Shown here piece by piece: positions 11,081 through 22,351 of a DNA stretch of 64,000 nucleotides (positions are counted from its first letter, which is position 1; every line of letters begins with the position of its first letter). Both the position numbers and the translations under genes were made by a program. The stretch is from Fonsecaea monophora. Taxonomy: Eukaryota > Ascomycota > Eurotiomycetes > Chaetothyriales > Herpotrichiellaceae. The stretch spans positions 434,001-498,000 of the forward strand of contig NW_019173936.1 in NCBI RefSeq assembly GCF_001642475.1. Reading direction: 5' to 3'. Under the pieces are notes generated by a model that was not told the origin of the DNA, did not search any database, and saw nothing but the letters and a program-made list of their open reading frames with translations.

Positions 11081-12193
11081 ATGGCTTCTGCGATTGAGGA
11101 ACAGCATATCTTCACTGATGCCATCGCATTCCAACCCCAAGTGGTCCAGTCAAGCGTCCGAGGCTTAGTGACACCCACGGCCATTACTACAACAGCCAAC
11201 CCGCTAACTCTCGATCAAGTGCACAAGGTCATTGGACTGTATGGCCCTATCCTCAATCTTCATCCAGAGGAGAAGTATTCCAATACGTCTGTCGAAAATT
11301 TCTTGAGCCACTGTACGCTCGTCGACAAAAAGACAAAGGCACGATTGCCGTCACCAAAAGTCGGCCAGCTCCCTCAGAAGGGTGATGACAACCAATTCTA
11401 TCTCGAACTTTCAGCAGATGGCAAGAAAGGGGACTTTCCAACCGCGAAAGCATATGTGCGCGCCTTTTGGCAATCCGGCATGCCTTACACGGATTTGCAA
11501 TTCTGGTTCTTCAACGCCTATAATGGACCGGGAACTCTTCATATTGACGGGCTCGTGATGGATAGCATCACAAGCTCGGGTGACATTAACGTCAGTCCTC
11601 TCGGTGAGCATGTGGGAGACTGGGAGATGTGCATGGTACGCGTCGACAATTCGACGCTGAAGATCATCAGTATCTGGCTTTCCCAACATTCCAAGGGTCA
11701 ATTCTTCACGGGCGACCAGCTTGACCGAGCTTTCAAATTCCAAGGAACTCAACCGATTATCTTCTCGTCCCGCAATGGCCATGCCAACTTTGCCCGCGCA
11801 GGGTCTAATCCGACCGAGTCCAAGAAGATTGGGGGCATACCAGCCGGATTCGACTTTTTCGTTCGCAACGACACGGCCATCAGTGAGCGCAAGATGGACT
11901 GCTCCAAGAAGTATGACCTCGTTTCAGCGGACTGGCTGGGGGTGAAATCTCCCGCTTGGGTGACATACCCATTTCGCTGGGGACCAGAGGGAACTTCGAC
12001 TCGTCTCAGCGCGGGGGCGGTGGCTGATATCGTCAAGGCGGCTGCCGGGGATGAGCTGTCAAAATTTCTCCCCGTTGCTGCCGGGACAGTTCTGGCTGGA
12101 GAGATTCTTCCGCATTTTGTGAAGGGCGACATCAATGGTCCTACTGCGCCGAGTCGGCACGGGAGTTGGATGGGTATCTATCCTGTCTACTAG
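11081..12193 (+). CDS. VPS62: Vps62-family (DUF946) protein
   Basis: Single exon, 370 aa. The central block resembles yeast Vps62 and the plant DUF946 proteins. It includes the tract D-L-Q-F-W-F-F-N-A-Y-N-G-P, the strongly conserved H-V-G-D-W-E at residues 177-182, then S-x-H-G-x-x-x-W-like and R-N-G-H-A-N-F segments. It has no signal peptide or obvious transmembrane helix. Yeast Vps62 was linked to cytoplasm-to-vacuole targeting and vacuolar sorting, but its biochemistry is unknown, so only family membership is claimed. The first ATG in frame (11081), with A at -3 and G at +4, was taken as start. It is convergent with the permease at 12406, about 210 bp away. Confidence 0.85.
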   Translation: MASAIEEQHIFTDAIAFQPQVVQSSVRGLVTPTAITTTANPLTLDQVHKVIGLYGPILNLHPEEKYSNTSVENFLSHCTLVDKKTKARLPSPKVGQLPQKGDDNQFYLELSADGKKGDFPTAKAYVRAFWQSGMPYTDLQFWFFNAYNGPGTLHIDGLVMDSITSSGDINVSPLGEHVGDWEMCMVRVDNSTLKIISIWLSQHSKGQFFTGDQLDRAFKFQGTQPIIFSSRNGHANFARAGSNPTESKKIGGIPAGFDFFVRNDTAISERKMDCSKKYDLVSADWLGVKSPAWVTYPFRWGPEGTSTRLSAGAVADIVKAAAGDELSKFLPVAAGTVLAGEILPHFVKGDINGPTAPSRHGSWMGIYPVY

Positions 12194-12405
12194 GTTTTCA
12201 GTGGGATTTCGTACTTTAACGCAAATGAGAAATGTATCAGGACCATGCGCCCTTTACGTTTGTGAACGCTTCGTAGCATAACTCGCTCTTTTTTGGTGCA
12301 GAATCGTTTGTGTCTCTACCTGAACACTGTTGTCAACGGGGGATAGGCGACATCGTGATTGACAAGACCCATCCTATCAAGCCCTTGAGCCGCCTCATAA
12401 AGAGT

Positions 12406-14074
12406 TTACGGCTTCCAGCGGAATGCTGATTGTTGCCAGTCCAGATCCTGCAATTCTTTGATAGACAGCTCGCTGGCATCTGAGGTTTTTTGGGTAGACC
12501 GTTTGATGTTGTCGCGTTGCATCCATATCAGCAGCAGAACAGAGAGCACTAGACAGCTCGAGATGGCGGCGAGGTTCAGCCCATTTCCGATGGGATAATT
12601 GGGGCCATCGAAAGGAAGGTAGGACCACGTGGAAATCAATCCTCCGATATTCCCTAGCAAGACGTTGGTCCCGATCGCAGCAGACCTCGAGGTATCCGAG
12701 ATGACATTCGCCGATATCAAAGCGTTGCTCAAGGCGCCGAACACAAATGCAGAGCTTGCCACCAGGAAGGTTGCACCGTAGCGAGCATTTGCATTCTGTG
12801 TGCCGAGGAATATGGCAAATCCGCAAATAGTGAATGGAAGAGCGACAATATAGTAAACAAGGTAGCGGCCAGTCTTCCAGCTCAGATATGGCAGGATGAG
12901 GACGAAGGACGCACCCACGATATAGGGTGGTACCGTGTGCAGCTGCTGTGATACCACGCTGTGGTGAGGATAGATGCTTTTGACAATAGTCGGTGCAAAG
13001 AAGGCCAGACCCTGGGCGGTGATATTTCCGAGGCCGAAGATGACTGCGGTCGTCAACGTCACAGGGTTGAGAATCCCTCTGAGCAGTTTACCCTTGTTGA
13101 ATCCGTCGAGCACTGATGTGCTTGACGGCCGCTCCGACTTCACTCTTGCTATGGCAAGGTCCTTCTCCTCAACTGTAAGCCATCTTGCCGTCTCAGGTCG
13201 ATCGGTCAGCGTAAAAAAGGACAGTAGACCTAGGCCGCAGGTAATGGTTCCCTCGAGGACAAAGATCATCCTCCAGGTCCGTAGTGAGCCGATGTGGTCG
13301 AGGGTCAAGATTGCCGATGCGAGTAGACCTCCAAAGGCCCCCGCAAGAGGTGTCATTACGATGTACAGCGAAAGGCGAAAGACAAGCTCCCTCCGCCGAT
13401 ACCACCTGGAAAGATAGTATGCGATTCCGGGAAGCATTCCAGCTTCACAGACCCCAAGCAGGAACCGGACAGCCGACACGCTCTTGATGTTGGTGCAGAA
13501 GCCAGTGAGGAGCGAGAAGACGCCGAACCCAAAAGTTGTTGTTGGAAGAAACCACCCCGGGCCAAAAAACTTGCATGCGAAGCTTGCGGGCATTTCGAAA
13601 ACCACATAACCAACATAGAAAACCGTCAGCACTTTATTATAATCGTAGCCGTGCAGACCAAGGTCCTCCTCGAACCCGGCGAGTCTCGCGTTGCCTTATC
13701 GACGTTAATTTCGATAGTTCAAAGAGGGATTGCAGTGCTCACCAATATTGGCCCGGTCGATAAAGCAGCAAAGGTATAGAATGGCGACTGTAGGGACCAC
13801 GTAAAAGTCAATCTTTGTCCTGAGTCTGGCTTCGGCCTTCCCGTCTAAGACAACCAACGGATTGCCATATCTTCACAGGTCAGTCAATGTAATGTGCTCG
13901 GGCTGTAAATGGATATGCTTGCCTGTCTGTGGCCGTGTGGCCCTTTTCTGCTATCTCGTGCACAGTTCCGCGCCTCAAGCCTCTGTTACCATCATCCTGA
14001 CGGTCTTGGACCGGATAGAAGATATCGGATTGGACTTCAACCTCTGGTGTCTTTTCCACGTCGAAGGACGCCAT
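12406..14074 (-). CDS. MFS permease of the Dal5 anion:cation symporter family
   Basis: Three exons (14074-13924, with the last exonic base at 13923; 13870-13743; 13694-12406) give 522 aa. The first intron (13922-13871) has a GC donor, read as AG|GCAAGC, with a CTGAC branch site near its end. About 12 transmembrane helices follow a hydrophilic N terminus of roughly 75 residues. The helix-1 signature C-F-I-D-R-A-N-I-G-N-A-R is typical of Dal5/TNA1-like transporters of allantoate, nicotinate, biotin and similar anions. The loop L-S-R-W-Y-R-R-R-E after helix 4 is also typical of the family. It should work at the plasma membrane as a proton symporter for a small organic anion. Substrate cannot be assigned. 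It reads away from the methyltransferase at 14852. Confidence 0.9.
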
Positions 14075-14851
14075 GTTGAGTGCAGAATTGGAAGCGATGT
14101 ACGAGGCGGTGGTTGAACTGACAGATCCATTGCTGGCAAGGAGGTTGGCAGCAATTTATGAGAAAGTCGGTTCCCAGCGAATTGATCGTGTCCATGATAC
14201 ATTCCGGCACCGAGTGACACGTGTTTACAAGTCAAACCATATGTACGTTGATGGCGTCGAGGTTTGACAGTATCGATGACAAAAGGACCTTGAGTGGTCG
14301 AAATCAAGCGGTCAAGGTGCGTCGGAATTCGCGAGCTGAGCTGCAGCCGATGTCAAAGCTGCCCATTCACAACAAGTTGCTGTGTTCTTGACTGTCTCCG
14401 CATTCTGCTAAGTACCGACGCCAGCTGGCTAGTTACTGAGTAGTGGAACGGGTTTGACCGCCCGAGGCATGGCTTGACCCTTTGATTTAGGTCAACGGTC
14501 AACCTTCCACCAGGGCCGATTAGCGACGCGACCCGCTTCGCCTCCAGAAACAGACATCCGATAATGTCTTTCTGGGAATAGCAAGTGCCTCGCATCCTTT
14601 GGAATAAACTATCTGGCTCAATATGGTAGGGATATTCCTGACTTTACGTCAAGCTGAAGGCTTCTCCGACAGAAGCGGCTCAGCCGCAGCCCGTGCCAGC
14701 GAATATGCATTCAATCATAGCTTAACACGATGTGAAGGGATCAACAAGTTCTGAAATGGCTACCTGACTATTGAGTCAAACGAAACCTAGACTCGGGGAA
14801 GGGGCTTTTTGTGTTCAGTCGATGGTGGAAAGATGCGTCCAGTAACTCACC
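14075..14851. other. Divergent promoter region between permease and methyltransferase
   Basis: About 780 bp between divergent start codons. No coding frame or RNA gene was recognised. Confidence 0.5.
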
Positions 14852-15907
14852 ATGCTGCTCGAGGAGGCCGACGTCGTCGAACATATATTGTCCAAGAACC
14901 CCTTTGAGAGGAACAAAATGCTTACCTCTCAACATCTACTAGATATTTCTTACCCTAGGCCCCAGCAAATCCTCTCTTCAAACATGGTTGTCGGCAACGA
15001 TGAATATTCCATCTGGAGAACAGCACCTGATGCCCTCCGACTGTGCTACCAACACTTCCTCTGGCACGAAGTCAACAAGAGCAACATCCATCCCTCGATC
15101 GACCTGAGTGACAAGCCGGATCTACGCATTGCTGAGCTTGCTGCTGGTCACTGTCTGTGGGCTATGCAGGTTGCAGAAGAATACCCTCATGCTCAGGTAG
15201 AGGCTTCAGACATCAGCTTGGGCCTCGTACCTCCAAAGCCTGACCTACCGCCAAATCTGTCGGTGACCAAATGGAGTTTCTTCGACCCGGTTCCTGAGCA
15301 CTGGAAAGGCGCATTCGATCTTGTCCATATCAGACTAGTCATCCAGGTTTTCGGGGGGAACCAGGATCCTCGAGCCGTGTTGGAGAAGTTTGTGTCAATG
15401 CTGAGTATGGGGTTTTTTCCACCTGAATAATGTGTGAAACGTACTGAACGGACGATCTTAGAACCGGGAGGCTATCTCCAGTGGGACGAGTATGACTACT
15501 TTGACGCAGACAAGAACAATGTCTACTCGGCCAACGATCCCACCCGCATTCCCAACCCAGAGGTCACACACAACTCCTCGACCCAGCTTTGGAAGATCAT
15601 GATGAATACATTCCAGTGGCCAACGGAGCACTTTGATCGGTTACCAAGATATTACGCCGATGCAGGATTGAAGAATGTGGTGGCTGACAGCAAACGGCCA
15701 CCTCCTTCGATCTTCCGTGGCTTCTATGAACATTGGTATGCCCTGGTGGCGCAGTTAATTCCCGTGCTGGAAGCGAGGGATATGGAGGCGAGTCAAGACG
15801 CACGACAGCTTCTGGCCCAGATGAAGAAAGATGCCGTTGTCGATGGTGTCTACAGTGCACATATCACCAAGTTCATGGTCGGGAAAAAGCCTGGATCCAG
15901 TGGGTGA
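14852..15907 (+). CDS. SAM-dependent methyltransferase, LaeA/GliN-like
   Basis: Two exons (14852-15404, 15462-15907) give 332 aa. The N-terminal block D-A-L-R-L-C-Y-Q-H-F-L-W-H is typical of fungal secondary-metabolism methyltransferases related to GliN and LaeA. Motif I is recognisable but unusual, reading ELAAGHCLWA where relatives have a GTGTGIWA-type loop. It is followed by the acidic end of strand 2 (V-E-A-S-D-I-S) and by motif L-K-P-G-G-Y-L-Q-W-D-E across the splice site. The altered glycine loop could lower SAM affinity, or simply reflect this subfamily. The enzyme probably methylates a small molecule. The next two loci are a broken membrane-enzyme gene and a P450, which suggests a remnant of a small tailoring cluster. 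Confidence 0.82.
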
Positions 15908-16094
15908 ACTGATGGAGAAGGCAGACTATTTGTCCATGACAAGAACTAATTGTAGTCATCGATGATGACAAGCTTCAGGCGAGACATGTATTTATTTCTA
16001 ATTAGCGGCTGTCAATAAATGTGTTGCGTTCTCTCTCTTCTCTCCTCAAATATCTGACAATTTTACCTCAGAACAGTATCAACCTCACCGTGTA

Positions 16095-16824
16095 GTGTCG
16101 ACGGAAGATTTGCTCAGCGTACAACGAGGGGATTATGGCAGGAATATCTCAGCTAATCTGCTCTTTACCATCGGGAGGGCCGTCACTGGCCCTCTACAAT
16201 ATCCGCTGATTGCTTCTCGCCCGCTGTCTCGTCTGGGTGTGCCTCCTCCGCCTACAGGAACAGCTGACATTACATGGTTTGGGAGGGAATTCAGACGCCT
16301 ACCGTTCCTCGTGGCATTGATGTCTGCGACTCTTTCAGCCAAGCACATACTGTGGATAAATTTGATGGCCCGTGAGCACCTTACGATGAAATTCGCCACG
16401 TTTGCCATCGTCTCAGACTTCCTGTACGAAAGTGTCAATTCGCCGATTTTCACCGCCGTATCCATCAATCCCATGTTCTCAGAATGCCTCTTGTATACGG
16501 GCTTCAGTATCTTCATGGCCAGTGGTGCTTTGGGATTGCTAGTAGAGCTTCAACGAATGGCTTTCAAGGCATAGAAGGGGAATCACTCCAGAGTATGCAA
16601 GACCGGCTTCTGGGCAATTATACTGCCAATGTCTTGTTTGGCTTCGGAAATGGTCTTGCTACCGGAGGTCCGTTGTACGCGTTGCAACGTCCGGAATGTA
16701 TATTTCAAACTTTGTCTTCAATGCCATGCCGGCCCTCGAGAAGTATTGCAAGGAGAGATACAAATAACAATGGACACAGTATGCGCGTGAGGTGCCATGG
16801 CAGCTGTTACCCGGCATTTATTGA
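16095..16824 (+). pseudogene. Broken membrane reductase/methyltransferase-like gene
   Basis: The first part (16095-16571) encodes a polytopic protein. The end carries the hallmark tail P-W-Q-L-L-P-G-I-Y before a TGA at 16822-16824, as in fungal relatives of steroid 5-alpha-reductase C-terminal domains and ICMT/DUF1295 proteins. The copy is disabled in several ways. The position expected to be the start is GTG, and no ATG lies in frame nearby upstream. A TAG stop occurs at 16572-16574. The block N-Y-T-A-N-V-L-F-G-F-G-N-G-L-A-T-G-G lies in one frame, while the segment before it and the segment after it (T-S-G-M-Y-I-S-N-F) lie in two other frames. A TAA at 16765-16767 splits E-R-Y-K from Q-W-T-Q-Y. 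No splice sites rescue these breaks by eye. Family assignment is moderate; loss of function is well supported. Confidence 0.75.
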
Positions 16825-17386
16825 GACTCGTTCCCCTATCCCAAGGAACGAGGGTATCCTGCAATTCGTGTCGGCATACAGGACCTCACGTACTGTGGTA
16901 GAGACAGCAGTCTAGGATTGCAGAGACTTCGGCTATAGTCGTAGATTGGCGCAGGAGAAATGAAAATGGTTCCAAGGAAGAATAGGTTCCTGGTGAGCAT
17001 TGCTCTATCCTTTTTTGATCAACAATCTCGATCGTTCTTTTTGCTGCCTACCTAAGCAACTTGCAAATGATCCGGGCTCTGCCCTGCTCCCCAGCTACTT
17101 TACTCACAGTGTCTTCGCTGAGACACGAAACGACGAGAGGCTGAGAGAAACGACGTAGCCGGTGGACTTCAAATCCAATAGAAGGATACTTCATGGCAGA
17201 AGGTGGGTGTCGGGCGAAGTTCCGCCCTGCTCGATGGGCCAATTCCGAGGTGGAGACTTTTCCCCAGATCCCCGCAATCACCATGAATGGAATTGTCCCC
17301 AGTTTCACCCAAGGTGCTGGATTTGCCTTCAAGTTGTAGTATTGCATCTCAAGTAGCTTGCTTCAATAGCAACCGAGGGTGAATGC
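16825..17386. other. Intergenic, nothing seen
   Basis: Contains the 3' flank of the broken gene and presumably the P450 promoter. An out-of-frame ATG at 17383 overlaps the region just before the P450 start. No other feature was recognised. Confidence 0.45.
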
Positions 17387-19154
17387 ATGAGTTCATACCG
17401 ACTGTCTAATTATCTTCTCGCGTCCTCGGAAGGACAGTTTGGGTGCACGATGATTCTCGACCAGGTTACTGATTGGCTCTCGCAACAAGTGTTATGGTAC
17501 CTAGTTGGCGCACTTGGATGCCTTTGTGTCGTCCACTTCGCTGCCAATAGGTATGGCACAGGTATCAACCACATCCCAGGACCAGCGCTTGCTTCCTTCA
17601 CAGATCTGTGGAGGTGCTTTGTGGTCTGGGGCCGTCGACCCGAGCTCAAGCATATCCGGCTGCACGAGAAGTACGGCCCCATGGTTCGGTTGGGCCCTCG
17701 AGTGGTGTCAGTGTCTGATCCAGCGGCTATTCCCATCATATATGCTCTGAATTCTGGCTTCGTCAAATCTGGCTTCTATCCGGTCCAGCAAACAATAGCA
17801 AAAGGTCGCAGACTGTACACCATGTTCAGCACCACGGATGAAAAATTCCACGCTAAACTCAGAAGAGCGGTATCGAACGCGTATGCGATGAGTACACTGG
17901 TTCAATTTGAACCCTTGGTTGATTCCACCACATTGGCATTTCTGGAACAGCTTGAGGAGAGGTTTGCAGACAAAACAGGTCCTCAGGGCATATGTGACTT
18001 CTCAAAATGGCTTCAGTTCTATGCATTCGATGTCATTGGTGAGCTCACATATTCCAAGCGGCTTGGGTTCGTGGATCGAGGTGTTGATATTGACGGTATC
18101 ATCGGGAATCTGGAGTGGCTTCTCAACTACGCCGCCATAGTAGGTCCGTGCCTAAGTCAGAATGCAGAAATGTTAATCGTGGGTAACAGGTTGGACAAAT
18201 CCCAATCTTGGATCGTGTATTTCTTAAGAACCCATTGCGATTGTTTGCAAGCCAAGTCGGACTCACAAGCTCAAACACCCCGGTGGCGACCTTTGCCAGG
18301 GACCGGATCGCCAGACGAGAAGGCGTTGAGCACGCCGAAGAAAAACCAGCAACCATATCTGGCAAAAAGGGAACAAGAAGAGACTTTTTGTCAAGGTTCA
18401 CTGAAGCCCATCACAAAGATCCTGAGTTCATTACCCGGGAACGAGTTTTGGCGCTGACCGTCGCCAACATGTTTGCTGGTAGCGACACCACCGCGATCAG
18501 CTTGCGGGCAATCTTCTACTTCCTGTTGAGAAGCCCAGAAGACATGGACAGCTTGATGAAGGAGCTCTGGGCGCAACGGGAGAATGGGACATTCTCTGAC
18601 CCCAACGGCTTGGTCAACTGGAATGATGTGAGGGAATTGCCATATCTAAGTGCTGTGATCAAAGAAGCTCTCCGCTGCCACCCTGCTGCCGGACTTACGC
18701 TTGAACGAATCGTGCCTCGTCAAGGTGTCACCGTTTGTGGAAAATGGATTCCTGGTGGGACAATCGTCGGATGCAGTGCCTGGACTGTGCACAGAGACAA
18801 CCTGTTTGGACCGGACTCTGGAAAATTTCGCCCCAGGAGATGGCTCGAAGCATCGCCAGAGCAAAAAAGACAAATGGACAGTTCTCTTTTCACGTTTGGA
18901 GCAGGATCCCACACGTGTATTGGCAAGAACATCAGTTTTCTCGAAATGTACAAGCTTGTTCCAGCACTGCTAATGAGATTCGAGGTAAGGGAAACATCCT
19001 CCCTCTTTCTGACGGTCCCAGAGTTAACAGCTCTTTGCAGATTGAGTTCGCATATCCCACAAAGCCGTGGAAAGTGCACAACGCATGGTTCGTCAAGCAG
19101 TCCGAGTTCAAGGTGTGCCTCCGACGACGGAGAAAGGGGCAGAATCCCATCTAA
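17387..19154 (+). CDS. Cytochrome P450, pisatin-demethylase-like
   Basis: Three exons (17387-18139, 18190-18984, 19041-19154) encode 553 aa. A hydrophobic anchor near residues 35-50 (V-L-W-Y-L-V-G-A-L-G-C-L) precedes the proline hinge H-I-P-G-P. The I-helix motif is A-G-S-D-T-T (residues 347-352), the ExxR pair is Glu410/Arg413, and the haem loop F-G-A-G-S-H-T-C-I-G places the haem ligand at Cys494. All key residues are present, so this is an intact ER-anchored monooxygenase needing a P450 reductase. Similarity is to the fungal group around pisatin demethylase and related tailoring P450s. A second in-frame ATG at 17450 lies closer to the membrane anchor and may be the true start. The substrate is unknown; context with the methyltransferase hints at secondary metabolism or detoxification. 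Confidence 0.9.
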
Positions 19155-19715
19155 GAGTCAGGGAAGTTGCCGGAATATAGCTGTTGTCGCTCTGGCAAAT
19201 GATGCTCTGTGTTTTGGCTGGTTGGCCGTTCCCATTCGAGGACGGCCGCGCTAGGCATCCAGCCGGCGGTTGGAATCTTGCTAGAAAGCGATTGGCTGGA
19301 GTGGGACAAGCCGGGGCTCTTGTATGGTGTGTTTTCGATCTCATTGGGCCATCGGCACAGACTTTCCTTGACAGCAAGCCGAGGAAGAGTGTGCCGCGGT
19401 CGGAGTATCAAGTCAGAACTTCGGCGAAAAGTGCTGGAACAAAGCGGCGGGCGGTGACAGTAGTGTTGTTATTATCAACACCTTGGATTCTTGATTTGGT
19501 TCAACACGATTTGACTCGTCTGAAAAGATAAGAGCTGCGACAAAAGCATTTGTATAGGCTTGCGCACCCAGTCAACTCAATCCAGCGCAAGTTCCGCGCG
19601 GAGAGCAGCCTGAGCTCCTTCTGACGTAAACTCGACCCCTCCTTAGTCTCCAAATCCTTTATCCATCTTCAAACTCATCGTATTTCCCCCCCACAACAAA
19701 CTCCCATCAACCTCA
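19155..19715. other. Intergenic with pyrimidine-rich leader
   Basis: About 560 bp. The last 120 bases before 19716 are C/T-rich, as is common in core promoters and 5' leaders of well-expressed fungal genes. No coding feature was found. Confidence 0.45.
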
Positions 19716-20623
19716 ATGACAGGTCGACACAGACTCGCTGCTCTCTCCAAACAGCTCTCATCCGCCTCCCAGTACCTCTTCGGCTCCTCCAAAAGAAACA
19801 TCGCCAATATGTCGCACACACAGTCCGCAGCATGCTGCAACACTCCGGCTGTGGTCGGCCATGGCTACAAAGAGAAGGGAAACTATATCACCGTCAATGG
19901 GATGAAGACATACGCGACTGGACCTTCGTCTGCCACTCAGGGGGTTGTGATTGTCTTCGACATTTTCGGGTTCTTTCCTCAGACATTGCAGGGTGCCGAC
20001 CTGATCGCTTACGCCGATAAGGATCATCAATATCAGGTCTACATGCCAGATTTCTTTGACGGCGAACCCGCCGACATTTCCTGGTACCCACCAGACACAG
20101 AAGAGAAGGGCAAGAAACTGGGCGAGTTTTTCCAGACCGCTGCTGCCCCTCCCAAGACAGTCGCGCGGCTCAACAAAGTGATGGAGGAGTTGCAGGCGAA
20201 GAACCCTGGTGTCAAAAGTTGGGGCGTTCTTGGATACTGCTGGGGCGGCAAGGTCAGTAGTACCGTCTTTCTAACTGTCTGCCTCTTATTGCACTGTTAC
20301 TAACAAACCACCAGATCGTCAACCTCGTATCTGGATCTAATACAGTTTTCAAGGCCGCTGTAGCTTGCCATCCGGCCATGGTTGACCCGAACGACGCACC
20401 GAACGTCACTATTCCCATGCTTATGATTCCGTCCAAGGACGAAGATCAAGAAGCCGTGGACAAATACGAGGCCAATCTCAAGGTACCCCACCAGGTGGAA
20501 TGGTTCAAGGATCATATTCACGGGTTCATGGCCGCGAGAAGTGACCTCTCGGATGAGGATGTGAAGGCAGCCTACGCAAAGGCTTACCGGATCGTGTTGG
20601 ATTTCCTTCACAAACATCTTTGA
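19716..20623 (+). CDS. Dienelactone hydrolase family protein
   Basis: Two exons (19716-20252, 20315-20623) give 281 aa with an alpha/beta-hydrolase fold. The catalytic triad is visible: nucleophile Cys175 in G-Y-C-W-G-G-K, Asp221 in S-K-D-E-D and His248 in H-I-H-G-F-M. That is the normal arrangement for carboxymethylenebutenolidase-like enzymes such as yeast Aim2. The first 30 residues are basic and Ser/Ala-rich and could be a mitochondrial presequence. Initiation at the internal ATG at 19809 would give a shorter cytosolic form. It could hydrolyse a lactone or ester. The CMD-like domain 15 kb away belongs to another family often found in aromatic-ring catabolism, but no pathway is evident. 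Confidence 0.88.
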
Positions 20624-21505
20624 AGTGTGAGATAATCAAGTGGTATTGTACGTAGATAGATTGCGAAGCAAAATAACGCAGACAAATAGCAAACCTTTGG
20701 TGTGAAAAATACTATTCATATTTGGTGGGAATCACTAGACATTGTGTCCGATACCCCCGAACCCCCTCCCCCCAGGCAACATGGTTGTCCGCGAAGCGAT
20801 CTCGTAGCGCACAATACATCCCTGACCTGAGCGACACTATGTAAAGAATGATTATAGAAGGGATTTCGTTTCTAGACACATTGAACCTTTCAAACTTGCT
20901 CAAGCACGCTATTCAGCAATGTAGGTACAGTTCAATCAGAATGTGGATGAACCTACGGCGCCACGGTGCCGACCTTACAGCGTCTGGCAACTAGCCTGAC
21001 ATGAATGTGATTGCCATGTCTCTCTCGCCAAAAAACGATTGGAGCCTTTGAGCTGCTCGGGTAACATTTCCGGAAGTCTCCGATTTCATTCCTACTCCTC
21101 GTTCAGCGCCGGCAGAGTTTGCCGAGACTCTGATAATGAACCACGCCCACGATTCAAAGTGAAAGAAGGGTTCCATGCCCACTGCCTCTTTCGAAAGCTA
21201 ACGTTGTTGGTTGCGCCACACAAGCAGTTCGCAAGTAACGAAGAGAGATTCCGACTCCTGCAGCTGACTTTTCCCCCTTCTTCAGAGTGGGCTGGGAGCA
21301 TGATGGCTCTCCACTTCGGAACGTAGGTGCATGATTTTTGTTTTCAAAAGCCACGTTACTATGCCATAACCCGGCTACAGGCATCAAAGAGAGTGTCCTT
21401 GCTTCATCAATGTTAGTGGCCATGAGGTACTCCCTCTCCAAAGATCCAAACTTGAGCTCTGTGGAAACGTTAAACATGGATCGTCCAATCATCTTCTGGA
21501 TGCAC
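20624..21505. other. Intergenic between convergent genes, nothing seen
   Basis: About 880 bp where the dienelactone hydrolase and DUF1275 genes end. Small frames present are not supported by any domain or splice pattern. Confidence 0.5.
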
Positions 21506-22351
21506 TCAACGCTCGCGGGCTGGTGGTTGAGCCCTCCACAAAAAGAAGGCAACAATGATGGTGATTTTCAATGCTGCAGCCGTCCACAACGCACCGGCGA
21601 GTCCGACTGAGCTATGTGACCATAGTCCGCCGAGGATGGCGCCGAACAGCAACAACAGGGGCGCCGCTGCCCTCCGGTTCCTCTCTGCATTCTGAAAAAA
21701 TCCCGCCATGATCAGGGGATCCGAGAACAGGTCGCAGTAAATGCTCGTTAGAACGACACTGGTGAGGCTATTGTATTGAAGAGCCCGGCTGGTCACAGCT
21801 TGTCCGCTGCTTTGGAATGCAACCAATGAAATGGGCACGATAACTTCCCACCGAAGGTCGTTTCCTTGCCTGCTATCGACCATCACAACGACAGCAGCTA
21901 CCACGACCAACAGCATCTGGATGGCGAACGAGGCAAGCAGAACCCACCGTCGCTTGGGCGAGAAGTAGCGGTGGAAGCGACTGAAGCAGAAGGACCCAAA
22001 GCAAAAAGAGGCGATCGACGCAAGTGACCTAATCCATCGCGTTCCTTTGGTCGGCTCAACCAAGCCCAGTCCAAGGTAGACGGTGTTGCCAGTTTGCATG
22101 CTCACAAAGGAACCCCAGATGAACACTGCTGAGCTGTCGAGCAGCCCGGTGATGACATACGACAGCAGCAGCAGCAGATCAGCCCAGCGCCTGTCGATAT
22201 CCTCTTTCAAATATTGCCGAAAGCGAGCCAGAGACCGAGGGGAGTCACTCTTAACAAGTAGAGGGCCACTCTCATCTTCAGAACGTTGGTGTGGCTGACT
22301 CGCAGCAGTTGAGTCCCCGTTGATGGCCCCGTAGCCATTCGCTGTGGTCAT
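21506..22351 (-). CDS. DUF1275 (YoaK-like) membrane protein
   Basis: Single exon, 281 aa. A hydrophilic N terminus of about 50 residues precedes six or so transmembrane segments. The family's first signature is clear: a helix ending V-I-T-G-L-L-D-S-S-A, then the block S-M-Q-T-G-N-T-V-Y-L-G-L-G-L. A later segment (S-S-G-Q-A-V-T-S-R-A-L) matches the second conserved region. DUF1275 proteins have no firmly established function and are suspected transporters. The gene is divergent from the oxalate decarboxylase, with 580 bp between start codons, so co-regulation and transport of oxalate or formate are reasonable guesses only. Confidence 0.85.
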   Translation of the reverse strand: MTTANGYGAINGDSTAASQPHQRSEDESGPLLVKSDSPRSLARFRQYLKEDIDRRWADLLLLLSYVITGLLDSSAVFIWGSFVSMQTGNTVYLGLGLVEPTKGTRWIRSLASIASFCFGSFCFSRFHRYFSPKRRWVLLASFAIQMLLVVVAAVVVMVDSRQGNDLRWEVIVPISLVAFQSSGQAVTSRALQYNSLTSVVLTSIYCDLFSDPLIMAGFFQNAERNRRAAAPLLLLFGAILGGLWSHSSVGLAGALWTAAALKITIIVAFFLWRAQPPARER

